Source of the DNA: Onchidella celtica
Lineage: Eukaryota; Mollusca; Gastropoda; Systellommatophora; Onchidiidae
Direction of reading: 5' to 3'
Length of the DNA stretch: 64,000 nucleotides
Assembly: GCA_963931925.1 (NCBI GenBank)
Contig: OZ007571.1
Location: forward strand, 9,363,944-9,427,943
The notes below the pieces were generated by a model. The model saw nothing but the letters and a program-made list of their open reading frames with translations. It did no database searches and was not told where the DNA came from. Of this stretch, positions 58,001 to 64,000 are shown one piece after another. The translations under genes and the position numbers were made by a program. Every line of letters starts with the position of its first letter. Position 1 is the first letter of the stretch.

Positions 58001-59694
58001 TTATATGTACACAACATACAGACATTACAGAATGAGAAGATCCCATCTAAAGTTAACACATCAATTTCCACACATTTTGATGTGTTTTCTCGCCAGGAAA
58101 GCAAAATAATGTCATAATTTGCATTTATAGCCATCACAAAGTGCATATATAATGAGCAGTGATCAATATTTCAAACAAACCAGGATTTGTTTTGCATAAA
58201 GTCAGGTTAGAACAGATGTCTGCTAGATCTACATCTAGCTCACTGTCCGCCATCTTGTTGACAGCAATCACAATTTTTTGCAGATTATATTAATTAAAAT
58301 AAATTCTTCTGCACTTAGAATATATATCAAAAGAAAGTTTTCCTGCACAAAGCATCTTTTACTTTGTCAGCTAAAAGATTTAAATGTAGAATTGCAATTA
58401 AAATCAATTCAAAAACCGATGCTGTAAGACTGGCCTTAATTCTAGCAGACGATGTTCTTTTGTTTACGCAGATGCGAAAACTCTTTCCCTTTCCCTTCAG
58501 TTAGTTACAGCCCAGTGGGATTATGGTATGATGGGTGGGAAAATATGAGTGCGCGCATCCAAAAGAGGAGAAAGTTGTTGACCATGATGATGGTAGAATT
58601 ACATAATGTCAACAAATTTAGTCCACTACACTGAAAATACAAAATTAAAATATTTAGAGGCTTTATTTCATGCTAAAACTTACACACAAGATGTAGGAAG
58701 GGATGTAGAATACGTTTCTGACCTTGGCTAAATTTAGACCTATGGTCACTCAGATGACCTTTGGAAGGTGATTACTCAATAGGCCTGCTAAGGATTTTTA
58801 AACCTAACAGGTTTTCTCAGGCTGCCTCACATATTATAAGAGAATTTCAGAAGAAATTTTAATTTAACATGCATAAGATGACACTTACAGCTTGCTCAGT
58901 GGCTTTCTGAAGTTTGGTCACATTGCACTTTTTCAAGTGCTTCTCTAAATTATCCTCATAGCAGTTACTGAAATAAATCAAGACTGAAATGAATACTTGC
59001 AATCATGGAAGCTGTTAACTTTGGACTCAAAGCTGGTAGTCTGAAATGCACAACTTATGAATGATAAAGAAGATCTCCTTAACTTATTGAGTAATGTCAC
59101 AAAACCTGGGGAGGATCCTTGCCACTTTTCAAACTACATGACCAAAAATGACTGCCTTCTTCCTTGCAGCTGAGTTAAAATAAAACTGATCTTTTTTAAA
59201 CCAGTCCAAGTAAATCATGCCAGGGGCTAGGCATACACACACACAAAAATAGGAAAAATGTGAAGAAAATCTGCATACACAGAACTTTACTTACTGGCTG
59301 GGGTTCAAAGGACAGGGAATTCTTTTACGGTCACCCTGAATCTGAAAAAATAGGAAGTTTACGTCTTAGTCTTTCAGAATTCAACATCTCAGCCTTGCTT
59401 ACAAAGCATCTTACAATACATATGAAGTTACAGTCAGAAATTATCCATCAATTCATATTTTCTTTCTGGATTGCAATTTATCTACTCCTAATTTAGAAAG
59501 TTGGAGGCTATGTTCTCACTTTCTCACGAAGAGATTTAAGCTACATGAACTCAAGATTCTCATAAAAAACATACACCCTTAATGCAGGCATGTTCAGGGC
59601 AGTACTGCTCTCCTTCCTTCGGTCTGAATCGACAGTAGCGATGTTTCCTTGTCAAGTAAAAGTGGCACTGCCCCTCATTTGGCCCATCTCCCAT
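36813..59694 (-). CDS. TRMT13: TRMT13, tRNA:m(4)X modification enzyme (tRNA 2'-O-methyltransferase)
   Basis: Thirteen coding exons on the minus strand join with matching phases into 1,866 nt (621 residues plus stop): 59694-59575, 59341-59295, 58967-58889, 57156-57091, 52808-52739, 52349-52216, 51774-51696, 49882-49794, 46864-46786, 40359-39771, 38989-38832, 37852-37699, 37014-36813. All introns are GT-AG. Trm13 2'-O-methylates nucleotide 4 in the acceptor stem of certain tRNAs using S-adenosylmethionine. The protein has an N-terminal CCCH zinc finger (C10, C21, C32, H35), a CHHC finger (C50, H56, H66, C70), the SAM-binding motif EMGAGKG (193-199), VVGKHLCGGATD (about 268-279), and the ALCCHHRC motif (459-466). 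The protein is longer than vertebrate homologues (about 480 residues), mainly through a Ser-rich insert in exon 10. No disabling change was seen. Introns hold several retroelements. Confidence 0.95.
37699..37852 (-). CDS. TRMT13: TRMT13 coding exon 12 (charged linker)
   Basis: Acceptor cacatgcag, donor gtatgt; 154 nt. Lys/Ser/Asp/Glu-rich, probably disordered. Ends in phase 2. Confidence 0.88.
38345..38480 (+). repeat. Dispersed non-autonomous repeat (copy 3, in TRMT13 intron 11)
   Basis: Contains acatacaactttttctc, cacattttcactttg and ctctgctgcaaccccaaag, matching blocks at 20280-20345 and 22110-22145 in the same order. A further partial copy follows at 38535-38580. Confidence 0.45.
38832..38989 (-). 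CDS. TRMT13: TRMT13 coding exon 11 (CCHHRC motif)
   Basis: Acceptor atctatcctag, donor gttaga; 158 nt. Encodes LPEGIMIALCCHHRC and the RLSSWATC motif, both hallmarks of the TRM13 domain. Ends in phase 1. Confidence 0.93.
39771..40359 (-). CDS. TRMT13: TRMT13 coding exon 10 (long, with Ser-rich insert)
   Basis: Acceptor gtttacccag, donor gtacaa; 589 nt. It starts with the conserved RVPELRSASSVVVVGKHLCG block and then has about 150 residues rich in Ser, Thr, Gly, Gln and Cys, without recognised domains. This insert accounts for most of the extra length over vertebrate TRMT13. It includes Cys pairs (CTKC, CKCPK). Ends in phase 2. Confidence 0.88.
40454..40622 (+). repeat. 5' LTR with internal 234-bp deletion
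   Basis: 169 bp, starting tagatagatatgtatcc and ending ttcttaacta. Relative to the 3' LTR, the segment between two copies of tcatcctttt is missing, with one repeat copy retained. The deletion may have removed promoter or regulatory sequence. Confidence 0.95.
40731..45395 (+). CDS. Gag-Pol polyprotein of Ty3/gypsy retrotransposon, intact
   Basis: One ORF carries gag and pol. In order: a gag-like N-terminus; three zinc-binding Cys/His clusters (C257/C260/H265/C278; C285/C288/H293/C298, a canonical CCHC; C301/C304/H309/C317); an aspartic protease DSG at 426-428; RT (about 610-830) with the catalytic CVDD at 763-766 in place of the usual YxDD; RNase H with D913, E965 and D991; an integrase zinc module (H1157 region, C1190, C1193); and an integrase core D1221, D1273, E1309 with 35-residue D-E spacing. 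A Pro-rich tail ends the protein. No stop or frameshift. RT copies the genomic RNA and integrase inserts the cDNA. It may still be coding-competent, although its 5' LTR is damaged. Confidence 0.95.
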   Translation: MPRLTCPVDGCEWQSQDLDDTFATALTTALQMHDKYVHQSTQQSKSKLKLEPPLIGLGCDPDQWSAFTRQWDMYKIGMTIASCMIPTALFYCCSQDLRTDIMRDIRGDVSTMPETDLLAAIRRLAVKEESTLVHRMELNKMVQSPGTGVRTFLANLRGQASLCQYTARCKEANCTHTFDYSDEMIKDNLIRGIADPEILSDLLGDPKTDRTLEETVTFIAQKEQGKATKSAVGDCSGAISHSPQPQQKPHPPVGGKCWACGESSHGPKNDRNTRAKHCRAWSFTCTRCSVKGHYSSSCSKCATCGTWGHRDKSSKFCNQGAHHRIAPSSNHKEDKHSRTLQVEDDTAGYVFDQLCTTYTMENPKRPQSPKPLEHHVFDGQWIARPSKPHPVLTVQLDLVPEDHAILGFGMTGTSRLSQIALPMIADSGCQSSIIPLRSALAMGINSADIIPVKLIMRGAIREDLGVEGAVVTQVTVTDASGTIRSTKQLMYVSARMEKAFLCREALVSLGALPPNFPQIPASHPSDSVASVDTPQEPNCSCPRRGQEPPPIPMALPSGLTATKENIPALKDWLINHYNATTFNVCEHQPLPMMNCEPLRLYVDPDARPVAVHKPALVLIHWQEKVFNDLERDVRLGVLEKVSPNTPVTWCSWMVITPKTDGTPRRTVDLQPQNRHSVRQTHHVSSPFHLADRIPQHTKKTVTDAWNGYHSVPIHVADRHITTFITPWGRYRYKVAPQGFLASGDGYTQRFDAIIADFPNKVKCVDDTCMWADSIAEAFFQTCQWLDLCARNGITLNPRKFQFAEDTVEFAGLTVTPTNIKPSMKFLESIQHFPTPTDISGARAWFGLVNQGAYAFAKTQQMKPFRHLLKPSTKFRWTDELDTLFKQSKEMIIKEMKEGVRLFDPSLATCLSTDWSVDGIGFLLKQKHCQCPQNTPVCCTDGWKLCLVGSRFTTPAESRYAPIEGEALAVAYALNQTRYYVLGCSNLIVATDHKPLTRILNDRSLTEIDNRRLLNLKEKTLAFSFKIIHIPGVKNKGPDAASRYPAKTEDVKQLPEVVADSLAEDDATVAAASDTLHSVSNVITWNMIQDATASDPTLRLLTEVIQDGFTNTNQDLPPDLRPFQRYADSLYCVDGVILMGHRIVIPTSLRPSILTALHAAHQRVGAMCARAADSVFWPHITTDITRTRENCAQCPRMAKSNPMQPPCDITPPDYPFQRICADYFSFNNSEYVVIVDRYSSWPIVHRSESGADGLIKRLRETFVTYGIPEELTSDGGPQFTAGKTHDFLASWGVHHRLTSVANPHSNSRAEIAVKTVKRMLTDNTGSTGSLDVDKFQRAMLIYRNAIDPETKAPALILFGRPIRDPIPIPLGRYCPHDTWQEILVHREKALAKRHSREHEKWSEHTQILPPLRVGDHVYIQNLVGKHPRKWERTGVIVEVRQFHQYVVRVDGSGRVTLRNRQHLRKFTPFHGATDSIIKGMAPVASSNTPANDTRDELLDPAPPAVAPQPAEPDHADEPPPTPTSPPSAPPPTMPNGTNSTNPTKEPDKTLHRALT
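45708..46110 (+). repeat. 3' LTR, full length (403 bp)
   Basis: Starts tagatagatatgtatcc and ends ttcttaacta. The termini are TAG...CTA rather than TG...CA. Contains two copies of tcatcctttt at 45801-45810 and 46035-46044, the endpoints of the deletion in the 5' LTR. AATAAA motifs near 46060 and 46084 could serve polyadenylation. Confidence 0.95.
46786..46864 (-). CDS. TRMT13: TRMT13 coding exon 9
   Basis: Acceptor acactttag, donor gtaagt; 79 nt. Encodes FKRIRIDIGDLCLG, matching the conserved RLQIDI-type strand of the family. Ends in phase 1. Confidence 0.92.
46969..47770. mobile_element. Tigger/pogo-type MITE in TRMT13 intron 8
   Basis: The termini are inverted repeats starting cagtaaaacctcg, matching over the first 24 bp with two differences, and flanked by TA on both sides (46967-46968, 47771-47772). 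This is the terminus pattern of Tigger/pogo elements of the Tc1/mariner superfamily. About 800 bp, with no transposase frame, so non-autonomous. The motif tggcggtat recurs at least six times near the two ends. Confidence 0.85.
48065..48911. mobile_element. Foldback (long inverted repeat) element in TRMT13 intron 8
   Basis: The left arm (48065 to about 48225) is a diverged reverse complement of the right arm (about 48750-48911); the outermost bases are taatattggagtgattg. The right side also holds a direct duplication of about 134 bp (48636-48769 and 48770-48903), so the middle unit can pair with the left arm too. No coding capacity. Probably a MITE or foldback element of unknown superfamily. 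Confidence 0.75.
49794..49882 (-). CDS. TRMT13: TRMT13 coding exon 8
   Basis: Acceptor actttcag, donor gtgaga; 89 nt. Begins KLSHWIQKAGKERSNNF after the SAM motif and includes the FLLVERSSVRYK strand. Ends in phase 0. Confidence 0.93.
50498..51683 (+). mobile_element. Solo LTR, copy 2 (TGTCAC family), in TRMT13 intron 7
   Basis: 1,186 bp, beginning TGTCACGAGTGGAGTG and ending GGGATTTGTGACA, with the 5-bp duplication ctgag at 50493-50497 and 51684-51688. AATAAA at 51576-51581 gives plus orientation, antisense to TRMT13. It matches copy 1 along its length. It sits 12 bp from the exon 7 donor, inside the intron. Confidence 0.92.
51696..51774 (-). CDS. TRMT13: TRMT13 coding exon 7 (SAM-binding motif)
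   Basis: Acceptor caatttgaag, donor gttggt from 51695; 79 nt. Encodes LRLLNGDHCFVEMGAGKG, the start of the TRM13 methyltransferase fold. A solo LTR lies only 12 bp into the following intron, but the first seven intron bases are kept. Confidence 0.92.
52216..52349 (-). CDS. TRMT13: TRMT13 coding exon 6
   Basis: Acceptor ttctctttcag, donor gtacat; 134 nt. Charged helical linker (ERVDKLETAIYEHPC and onward) ending RKELLQQ. Ends in phase 0. Confidence 0.9.
52739..52808 (-). CDS. TRMT13: TRMT13 coding exon 5
   Basis: Acceptor tttttcaaatag, donor gtaagt; 70 nt. Encodes VCVKDLTSTELASTIAKVNR and continues into the helical linker. Ends in phase 1. Confidence 0.88.
53472..56716 (+). mobile_element. 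Full-length RTE-type non-LTR retrotransposon, copy B, in TRMT13 intron 4
   Basis: Same 3,245-bp length, start base and GAT-repeat end as copy A, with every internal coordinate offset by 23,729. The target-site duplication is different: atatatctgaaa at 53460-53471 and about 56715-56726. It is therefore an independent insertion, not a segmental duplication or assembly echo. Antisense to TRMT13. Confidence 0.95.
53677..56694 (+). CDS. Endonuclease-reverse transcriptase of RTE-type LINE (copy B), intact
   Basis: The 1,005-residue predicted protein is identical to that of copy A, with endonuclease residues N41, E70, D179, D274 and H275, and RT residues D649 and FADD 749-752. Out-of-frame translations of the two copies also agree, so nucleotide identity must be near complete. 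It is inside an intron of TRMT13 on the opposite strand, so it would need its own 5' UTR promoter to be expressed. Confidence 0.95.
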   Translation: MGEGGASAPVDSMKDNGQSRKDATGPTAPSSSKSLRIASWNVRSMYEAGKSAQVTMEMRRYRLHILGVSETRWIQSGLKQLNTGEKILYSGREDKKHTEGVAIILSKHAQRSLRGWEPYGRRIILASFTTKNKNINMNIVQIYAPTNEATDEDKDDFYNQLQEIVDTLPRKDVNIIMGDANAKIGQDNTGYEDIMGCNGLGQMNENGERFASFCAFNSYVIGGSVFPHKRIHKATWISPDGVTENQIDHFCITRRFRRSLEDVIVQRGADVGSDHHMLLARLKLRLKKQGTRAGTKRRKFQVSLLDGDKKEEFQLTLRNRFKPLVDLEETVDLETHWAKVKGVFTSTCQDVIGEKKVEHKEWISQKSLDLIRIRRDLKERVNASRTRSSRVGNQEEYRASAKEVKKSIKKDKEEFIGMLAEKAEKAATGGHMRILYQTTKTLAGKYGKPEVPVKDYNRKAIFGKEAQAKRWIEHFNSLLNRPPPSNPPDILPARNDLPISCDPPTKAEINDAIKQLNRGKAAGPDQIPPEALKADAVGAAEGLHSLFSRIWIGGKFPKDWKEGHLVKLPKKGDLSNCSNYRGITLLSIPGKVFNRIILKRIQNATDQKLREEQAGFRSNRSTTDQIATLRIIVEQSLEWNSQLIVNFLDYEKAFDSIDRETLWRILRHYGIPEKMVNLIKSMYEGTSCRVVHDGELTDSFDIKTGVRQGCLLSPFLFILVIDWLMKETTSGGRNGIQWTPWTQLDDLDFADDLALLSHTHDQMQAKTTALNKISESIGLRIHPAKSKVLKIVAPLSEQVTVGDQPLEDVESFCYLGSIIDNKGGTEAEVKARIGKAQAAFTSLSKIWRTKDISLKTKLRIFNSNVKSVLLYGCETWNASQACIKRIQVFINRCLRKLLKIRWTDKVSNEIVWKRTRQNPVREEIGRRRWRWIGHTLRRPGNSITKKVLDWNPQGKRSRGRPRGTWRRARENDVQRSGKTWNNVKRLAHDREGWKVFVGGLYPDPG
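57091..57156 (-). CDS. TRMT13: TRMT13 coding exon 4
   Basis: Acceptor acaattacag, donor gtatta; 66 nt. Begins SYYVKGINTS, the conserved segment after the zinc fingers. Phase 0 on both sides. The 4.3-kb intron that follows contains RTE copy B. Confidence 0.9.
57157..58888. other. TRMT13 intron 3, nothing further recognised
   Basis: AT-rich intronic sequence. I saw no gene, repeat boundary or RNA in it. Short open frames here are not conserved-looking. Confidence 0.5.
58889..58967 (-). CDS. TRMT13: TRMT13 coding exon 3
   Basis: Acceptor tttatttcag, donor gtaagt; 79 nt. Completes the CHHC finger (NCYEDNLEKHLKKC, with H66 and C70). Ends in phase 0. Confidence 0.92.
59295..59341 (-). CDS. TRMT13: TRMT13 coding exon 2
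   Basis: Acceptor ttttttcag, donor gtaagt; 47 nt. Encodes the RKRIPCPLNPS segment, the first half of the CHHC finger (C50). Ends in phase 2. Confidence 0.92.
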
Positions 59695-59709
59695 AGCTGT
59701 TCTTGCCAC
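59575..59709 (-). CDS. TRMT13: TRMT13 coding exon 1 (start codon, CCCH zinc finger)
   Basis: The acceptor ttcacag at 59716-59710 opens the exon. The first ATG (59694-59692) follows 15 nt of leader. It encodes 40 residues with C10, C21, C32 and H35. The donor is gtatgt from 59574 (phase 0). The alternative donor two bases earlier would put a stop in exon 2. Confidence 0.9.
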
Positions 59710-60224
59710 CTGTGAATACATTATATTAGTTTTACCAGTACCATGATAATTGATATTATCATATTATATTTTTAAGAAACAAACTGTTTCAGACATACAG
59801 TAACTTAAATATTGTATGTGGTTGCTTCACACTAGTTCAGGGTACCATGCAGAGAAAATAGGTTTGGGTTTTATGGCACTTCGGCACCATAAAGTATGAT
59901 AAAGGCATAATGCACGTCAAATATTTTCATCTGCCCTTTGAAAGGCTGGCCATTGGATCTATTCTAGTTCTACACTTTCATTTTAATTTTTATCATCATG
60001 AAGTGCATCATGACAAACAGTAATTTTCTTGTTCTCCACATTTCTGTTTTACACTGGCCACTGACTTCAGTGCATCTCATCTAGATCTCATCTTGATAAG
60101 TTTGTTATGCATGCAACCCGAGGCATCAGGTCATTCAGGAGACTGGGCACAGTGCTGCACAGTAATTTGGGTAACCGGTACAGTAAGACCTTAGAAGCTT
60201 TCAACAACAGCTAAATCTAATTAT

Positions 60225-60340
60225 GTTGTCTAAACTCTAGATCTCTAGATCTAGGCCGATCGCAATAGTGTCAGGTATCCGACTACTTTTCACGTAGATC
60301 CAGATCTAGTCTAGAATCCAGATCTAGATCTAGATGTAAA
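60225..60340. repeat. Cluster of ctagatctag palindromic motifs (TRMT13 5' intron)
   Basis: Several overlapping agatctaga/ctagatctag units within about 115 bp. Similar motifs occur at 61080-61105, 61300-61430, and singly near 14140, 18150, 28573 and 58225, so this is a dispersed low-complexity motif of the genome. Confidence 0.6.
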
Positions 60341-60539
60341 TCGTAAAGTTGTCTCATAATAATAATTTCTGATAAGTGATCAAGTCAACTTTCGCTTTTT
60401 TTTGGGGGGGGGGGGGAGGCATAAAAATGGGGAGAATGCACAGAAGAACTCCAAAGTGCAAAATTGCGCTTGGCCACCCTCAGTGAGTAAGCCAATCTGG
60501 AAAAAATTCAACAAAAAAAAAGTTACGCACGGCACTTAC

Positions 60540-60650
60540 GTAGACTAGAACTACCACCAATTGTCACACATGGAACAAGAAGTTAAAAACCGAAAGCGGA
60601 ACCAGTACGCAAATCGTGAACCAGAAGAGAAAATCATTTTTATTTCCGGC
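60540..60650 (-). other. TRMT13: Probable 5' UTR exon of TRMT13
   Basis: On the minus strand a strong donor (gtaagt from 60539) ends a non-coding exon that would splice to the acceptor at 59710. It carries a 6-codon upstream frame starting with ATG at about 60572 and ending TAG. The 5' limit is unknown and placed roughly. Supported by the acceptor upstream of the start codon in exon 1, which requires an upstream exon. Confidence 0.5.
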
Positions 60651-60911
60651 GAGAATAATTAAGATTTTATTAGTCAAGATTTCCAATTTGAAAATATTTC
60701 GCTTCGAATAATTATAGCGTTTGTATTGCATTTCATTACTCTCTTATTAGAAATACTTGAAATGAGAGAGCATACTTCTGTGATTCGTCGGCATATTCAC
60801 TGCGGAGTAGTTTTCATGGCGGCTGTCTAACAAGGGAGTCATCGTAGATTGGAACATTTATAACTTGCTGGGCCCACCCGCAGTATCTGTTGTTAGAAAT
60901 ACACAACCAAA
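60640..60911. promoter_or_regulatory. Putative divergent promoter of TRMT13 and RAD23
   Basis: The two genes face away from each other with less than 375 bp between the TRMT13 5' exon donor (60540) and the RAD23 start codon. The interval holds an ETS-like core (ttccgg, 60644-60649) and an atggcggc motif (60816-60823) resembling the YY1 site often found at TATA-less starts. Promoter function is inferred from layout and motifs. Confidence 0.5.
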
Positions 60912-60977
60912 ATGATTATCACACTTAAAACATTGCAGCAACAAACTTTCAAGTTGGAAATTTCATCAGACCTAACA
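60912..60977 (+). CDS. RAD23: RAD23-family protein, first coding exon (partial gene)
   Basis: The ATG at 60912 opens 22 codons beginning MIITLKTLQQQTFKL, the characteristic first strand and turn of the RAD23 ubiquitin-like domain. It ends at a consensus donor (gtaagt, 60978-60983) in phase 0. In RAD23A/B of other animals a similar segment is followed by VK-x-LKEKIE, which must lie in the next exon; I did not find it before 64000. RAD23 binds XPC in nucleotide excision repair and carries ubiquitinated clients to the proteasome. The preceding cacaaccaaa supports this start. Whether it is RAD23A- or B-like cannot be told. Confidence 0.88.
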
Positions 60978-61079
60978 GTAAGTGTTTGTATTACCCATGC
61001 TCTCAATGGCATCTTAGATGTTTTTACAACACAAAAAGCAGTTGCAGAGAGAAAGGCGTGCGCCAGAAAAACGACATAG

Positions 61080-61430
61080 ACTAGAGTCTAGATCTAGATT
61101 AGGATTTATGTAGATCTACGTCCCGGCCAGCCCCAGCTCGGACAATTCTTTACAGATTTTGTTTTTGTTGCCTGGTTGAAAGGGAAACAGTTGTGTATAA
61201 AATTAGGTTTAGTTAGACCTAGGGTGAAGGATAAGCATAAGGACAGGCCACAGGGTCAGGGATTCTGGATAGGATGGTCAGGACCCTGGACCGATGGTAC
61301 TCTAGATCTAGAGTCTAACTAGACTCTAGATTTAGGCTAGATCTTATATCATAGTTTTGCACTGCTGTAACTTGTTCATGTTTACTAGATCTAGAGATCT
61401 AGTCTAATAGATCTAGACTAGACTCTATGT
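61080..61430. repeat. ctagatctag motif clusters in RAD23 intron 1
   Basis: Dense TCTAGATCTAGA-like units at 61080-61105, 61300-61345 and 61387-61430 separated by ordinary sequence. Confidence 0.6.
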
Positions 61431-61619
61431 GTTTCCCCTAGATGCTATGTATGCCCAGATTGTGCTGCTGTTTTTGCTGAGTAGTGTATGAAATAAACAG
61501 CCGTCACTTTCAAGTCTTTGGCCATTGTAATTTGTATTGGCAACAATTCGGCTGGCCCCTAACAGAAATTCGGCTACACCAGTCTATCACCACTTTCAGA
61601 CACTGAATGACTATGAAGG

Positions 61620-62243
61620 ACAGCTAATATTTACAGGAGAGCTGCCCGCTTTGTGACAAATGACTATACTAGAAGTAGTGGTGTAAATAAAATGATGAGA
61701 GACCTCGAGTGGACACCATTAGAAGAGAGGAGAGCAAAAAACAAAGTAAAAATATTTTATAAAGGCAGGGAAGGAAATATCAATATCCCACTGAACCACC
61801 TCACCATTAATACCAGAGGCAACAGAAGGAATAATATAAAATATAACATCCCAAGCTCACGGGTTAACAGCCATCTTTATTCTTTTTACCCTAATGTCAT
61901 CAGGATGTGGAACAACCTCCCGGCAGAAGTCCAAACACTATCGTCTGCAACGACTTTCGACAATGAATTTAAGAACATTATTATCCGTTGCAGCTACCAT
62001 TGTAACTAAAGTGCGGGTTGTATTTCTGTGCACAATCTGGAAACCAAGAGATATTTATACCAGAGTTATATATATATACAAAAGACTTTATACAACTAAT
62101 ATATTTTTAAATGGTCTTAACATCTATGTAAGATTTTACCCTGTTTTTAGCCTCAGAGGAGCGACGTTGAGTCGCATATACTATAGTGCAGTTGGGGAAT
62201 CGTCTTATAGACGAACCAACTATAAAAGAAGAAGAAGAAGATA
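61620..62243 (+). mobile_element. 5'-truncated LINE tail (CR1/L2/jockey-type RT C-terminus)
   Basis: Coding from about 61626 to the stop at 62009 shows YRRAARFVTNDYTRSSG, LEWTPLEERRAKNKV and PNVIRMWNNLPAEV. These segments recur at the C-terminus of CR1/L2-like LINE reverse transcriptases in invertebrates. A 3' UTR of about 235 bp follows, with a short stem (cgtcttatagacg near 62200) and an (AGA)n tail at about 62226-62241. The endonuclease and RT core are absent, as expected from truncated target-primed reverse transcription. The exact clade is uncertain. Confidence 0.8.
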
Positions 62244-64000
62244 TTATAAGCAACAGCACTGCTGAAAGCTTCAACAGAAATACTTTGATCTATTAACACT
62301 GTCAATGTGCTCACTTTCAGTGGCCAACTGTGCGTTAATTTCGATTATTTAGTTTATTCACACAGTTCGGCTGTCCCACTACACTCTTCCTCATTTCCGC
62401 AAGTGGAACGGATTTTAGTGTCACATTTTGTGAATGTTGCAATTAGACTGCATACTGAATCCATAATGTACAGGTTCATCCTGCCCACTTTCAGAGGCCG
62501 ATAGGCCCTATGTGTTAAGCCCCCTATTTCACTGTTGGGCCACCCCTCTTCCGCTTCCAGAAATAAATCTGGGGAGATGCTGAAAGTAGAAGTGGAAGCC
62601 CTTGTAGTCAGTTCACAGGACATGAGTATGAACTATGATGATTTGTAGCTAAAATAATATGCCTGACGCTCATATAGTTATAAAGTCATGTGACGAAAAT
62701 GGCTTGACAGCTAAAAATAGGCAGCAACACTCACTGAGGTAGGCTCAATTGAACACTAATGAAGCTAAACAAAATGACGGCCGTTATGCATGTCAAACAG
62801 CATGTAGCGAAAGGACATACAGAAATGAATATTAACATGACAGTGAGTCAGGTCGCTGAATTGATGTTAGTCCACTCTAGTATTTTCTGTGTAGACCTGT
62901 AAGTTTTCCGACAGTCCACCGGCAAATGAATTTTCCGACCCGAAATTCTGACCATCAGCAGCTCCGACAAGTTCTGGCACGGTATAGAACGATTTTAATG
63001 TCGGAAGCTAGTTCCGAGATGCTAAAATTGGGAATGCCGGAAACGATGGATTGACCACTATGCCTTTGGGCATGCGCCGAACACCACGAGGTAGACACAC
63101 TGCGTTTTCAGTCTGTAAATTTTATATCAACCCATGGTAGATTCTGCCATACATTTCAGACTTTGCAGTATTGGAATTTGCCTATACCTTTCACCGTGGG
63201 GCACAAATATGCCAATAGAAACTCAGGCGAGGATGGTGTGAAGAATAAGTTCAGATGGACTTGGCTTGAGGAGAAGGGCAGTCAGGGAGAGTTTTTTATA
63301 GATCTAACTTAATATTGCATCCGTAGGCATGAAAATTTTGAAGTAAGTTTAGAACTGTTTCATTGATGTGGAATTTTGATCTCATAGCACTCTATTGCAG
63401 GCCCAGTTAGTAAACAGCATTTTAAGATTTTAATTGGCAAGGGCCCCACGGCATATATATTTGCAAGATTATTTGGATCCCTAGAGCTAGATTCAGTGCA
63501 TTTTTTAAGAATGTTCATTTTGGTGTTTTAAGTTAATACAATACTGTCTGAAAATTCCTTCCCTTAACGAGGCAGAGTTAAAATTTAAATTTTAAAAGGT
63601 CAGACAATTTTGTTAGGGGTCGTTTTACAGGTCTATCAGTGGCTTGGACATACGTATTCACATTTTTGTTAGCATAAGTAGACTAATTCATATTCTATGT
63701 AGCCAAGCCACACGCATTTTTGAGCTGAAAAGAATTCTGTATGTCGTGGTCACGTTGAACTCCCAAGAATTCCTTGGGGGGAGGGGGGTTAAGGATAAGC
63801 AGAGATGCCCATTCTGATTTAATCAAAATTATTCCGATTTTTCTTGAAAAATGGGCGAGATTCCGATCTTCCGATTATCTAGGTGGAGATTCTGATTTTC
63901 ATTACTTTCTGCAATTTGCTTTTTTTTTTGTCTGTGTTTGTCTTCCGGATTTTAGGTTTTAAGTCTAACTTTTACAAAATGCACTGAATCAGAACATATC
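62244..64000. other. Presumed RAD23 intron 1, nothing recognised
   Basis: No exon with RAD23 features and no repeat boundary were found up to the end of the window. Confidence 0.45.

Overview
This window is eukaryotic, almost certainly invertebrate and most likely molluscan (gastropod-like). It has low gene density, spliced genes with GT-AG introns, abundant simple repeats and several classes of eukaryotic transposable element: an RTE-type LINE, Ty3/gypsy elements, solo LTRs, a P-element-type transposase relic, a Tigger/pogo-type MITE and tRNA-derived SINEs. The phylum is an inference from repeat style; no direct species marker was found.

Two host genes can be supported. The main one was assembled from splice sites and reading phase. 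It is a 13-coding-exon TRMT13 (tRNA 2'-O-methyltransferase Trm13) gene on the minus strand, with start codon at 59694-59692 and stop at 36815-36813. Its exons sum to 1866 nt, or 621 codons plus stop, with every phase compatible. The second is the first coding exon of a RAD23-family nucleotide-excision-repair/ubiquitin-shuttle gene at 60912-60977 on the plus strand. It lies head-to-head with TRMT13, so the two probably share the short interval around 60541-60911 as a divergent promoter. The rest of RAD23 lies beyond the window.

Layout. 1-14 kb: gene-poor, with a large GATA/GGAT/GGAC microsatellite, a tRNA-derived SINE, an orphan histone-type 3' stem-loop, a 73-bp-armed hairpin and several simple repeats. 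14.2-17.9 kb: a decayed THAP/P-element transposase, split at its 3' end by a 1,027-bp solo LTR. 18-29.4 kb: mostly unassigned, with six 69-bp tandem repeats, a second tRNA-like SINE, a perfect 21-bp hairpin and a probable minus-strand solo LTR. 29.7-33.0 kb: full-length RTE LINE copy A. 33.3-36.1 kb: a decayed Ty3/gypsy relic whose integrase lies upstream of RT and RNase H (Gmr1-like order). 36.8-59.7 kb: TRMT13, whose introns hold an intact 1,554-aa Ty3/gypsy element, a Tigger-type MITE, a foldback element, a second solo LTR of the 16.9-kb family and RTE copy B. 60-64 kb: divergent promoter, RAD23 exon 1 and a 5'-truncated LINE tail.

The two RTE copies have the same length (3,245 bp) and identical predicted proteins but different target-site duplications, so this LINE has moved very recently. 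The coding retroelements and the solo LTR inside TRMT13 are all antisense to the gene. I found no clearly new biological system. The most unusual items are the integrase-first gypsy relic, the gypsy element whose 5' LTR lost exactly 234 bp between 10-bp direct repeats, the LTR insertion beginning 7 bp inside a splice donor, and the orphan histone-type stem-loop.
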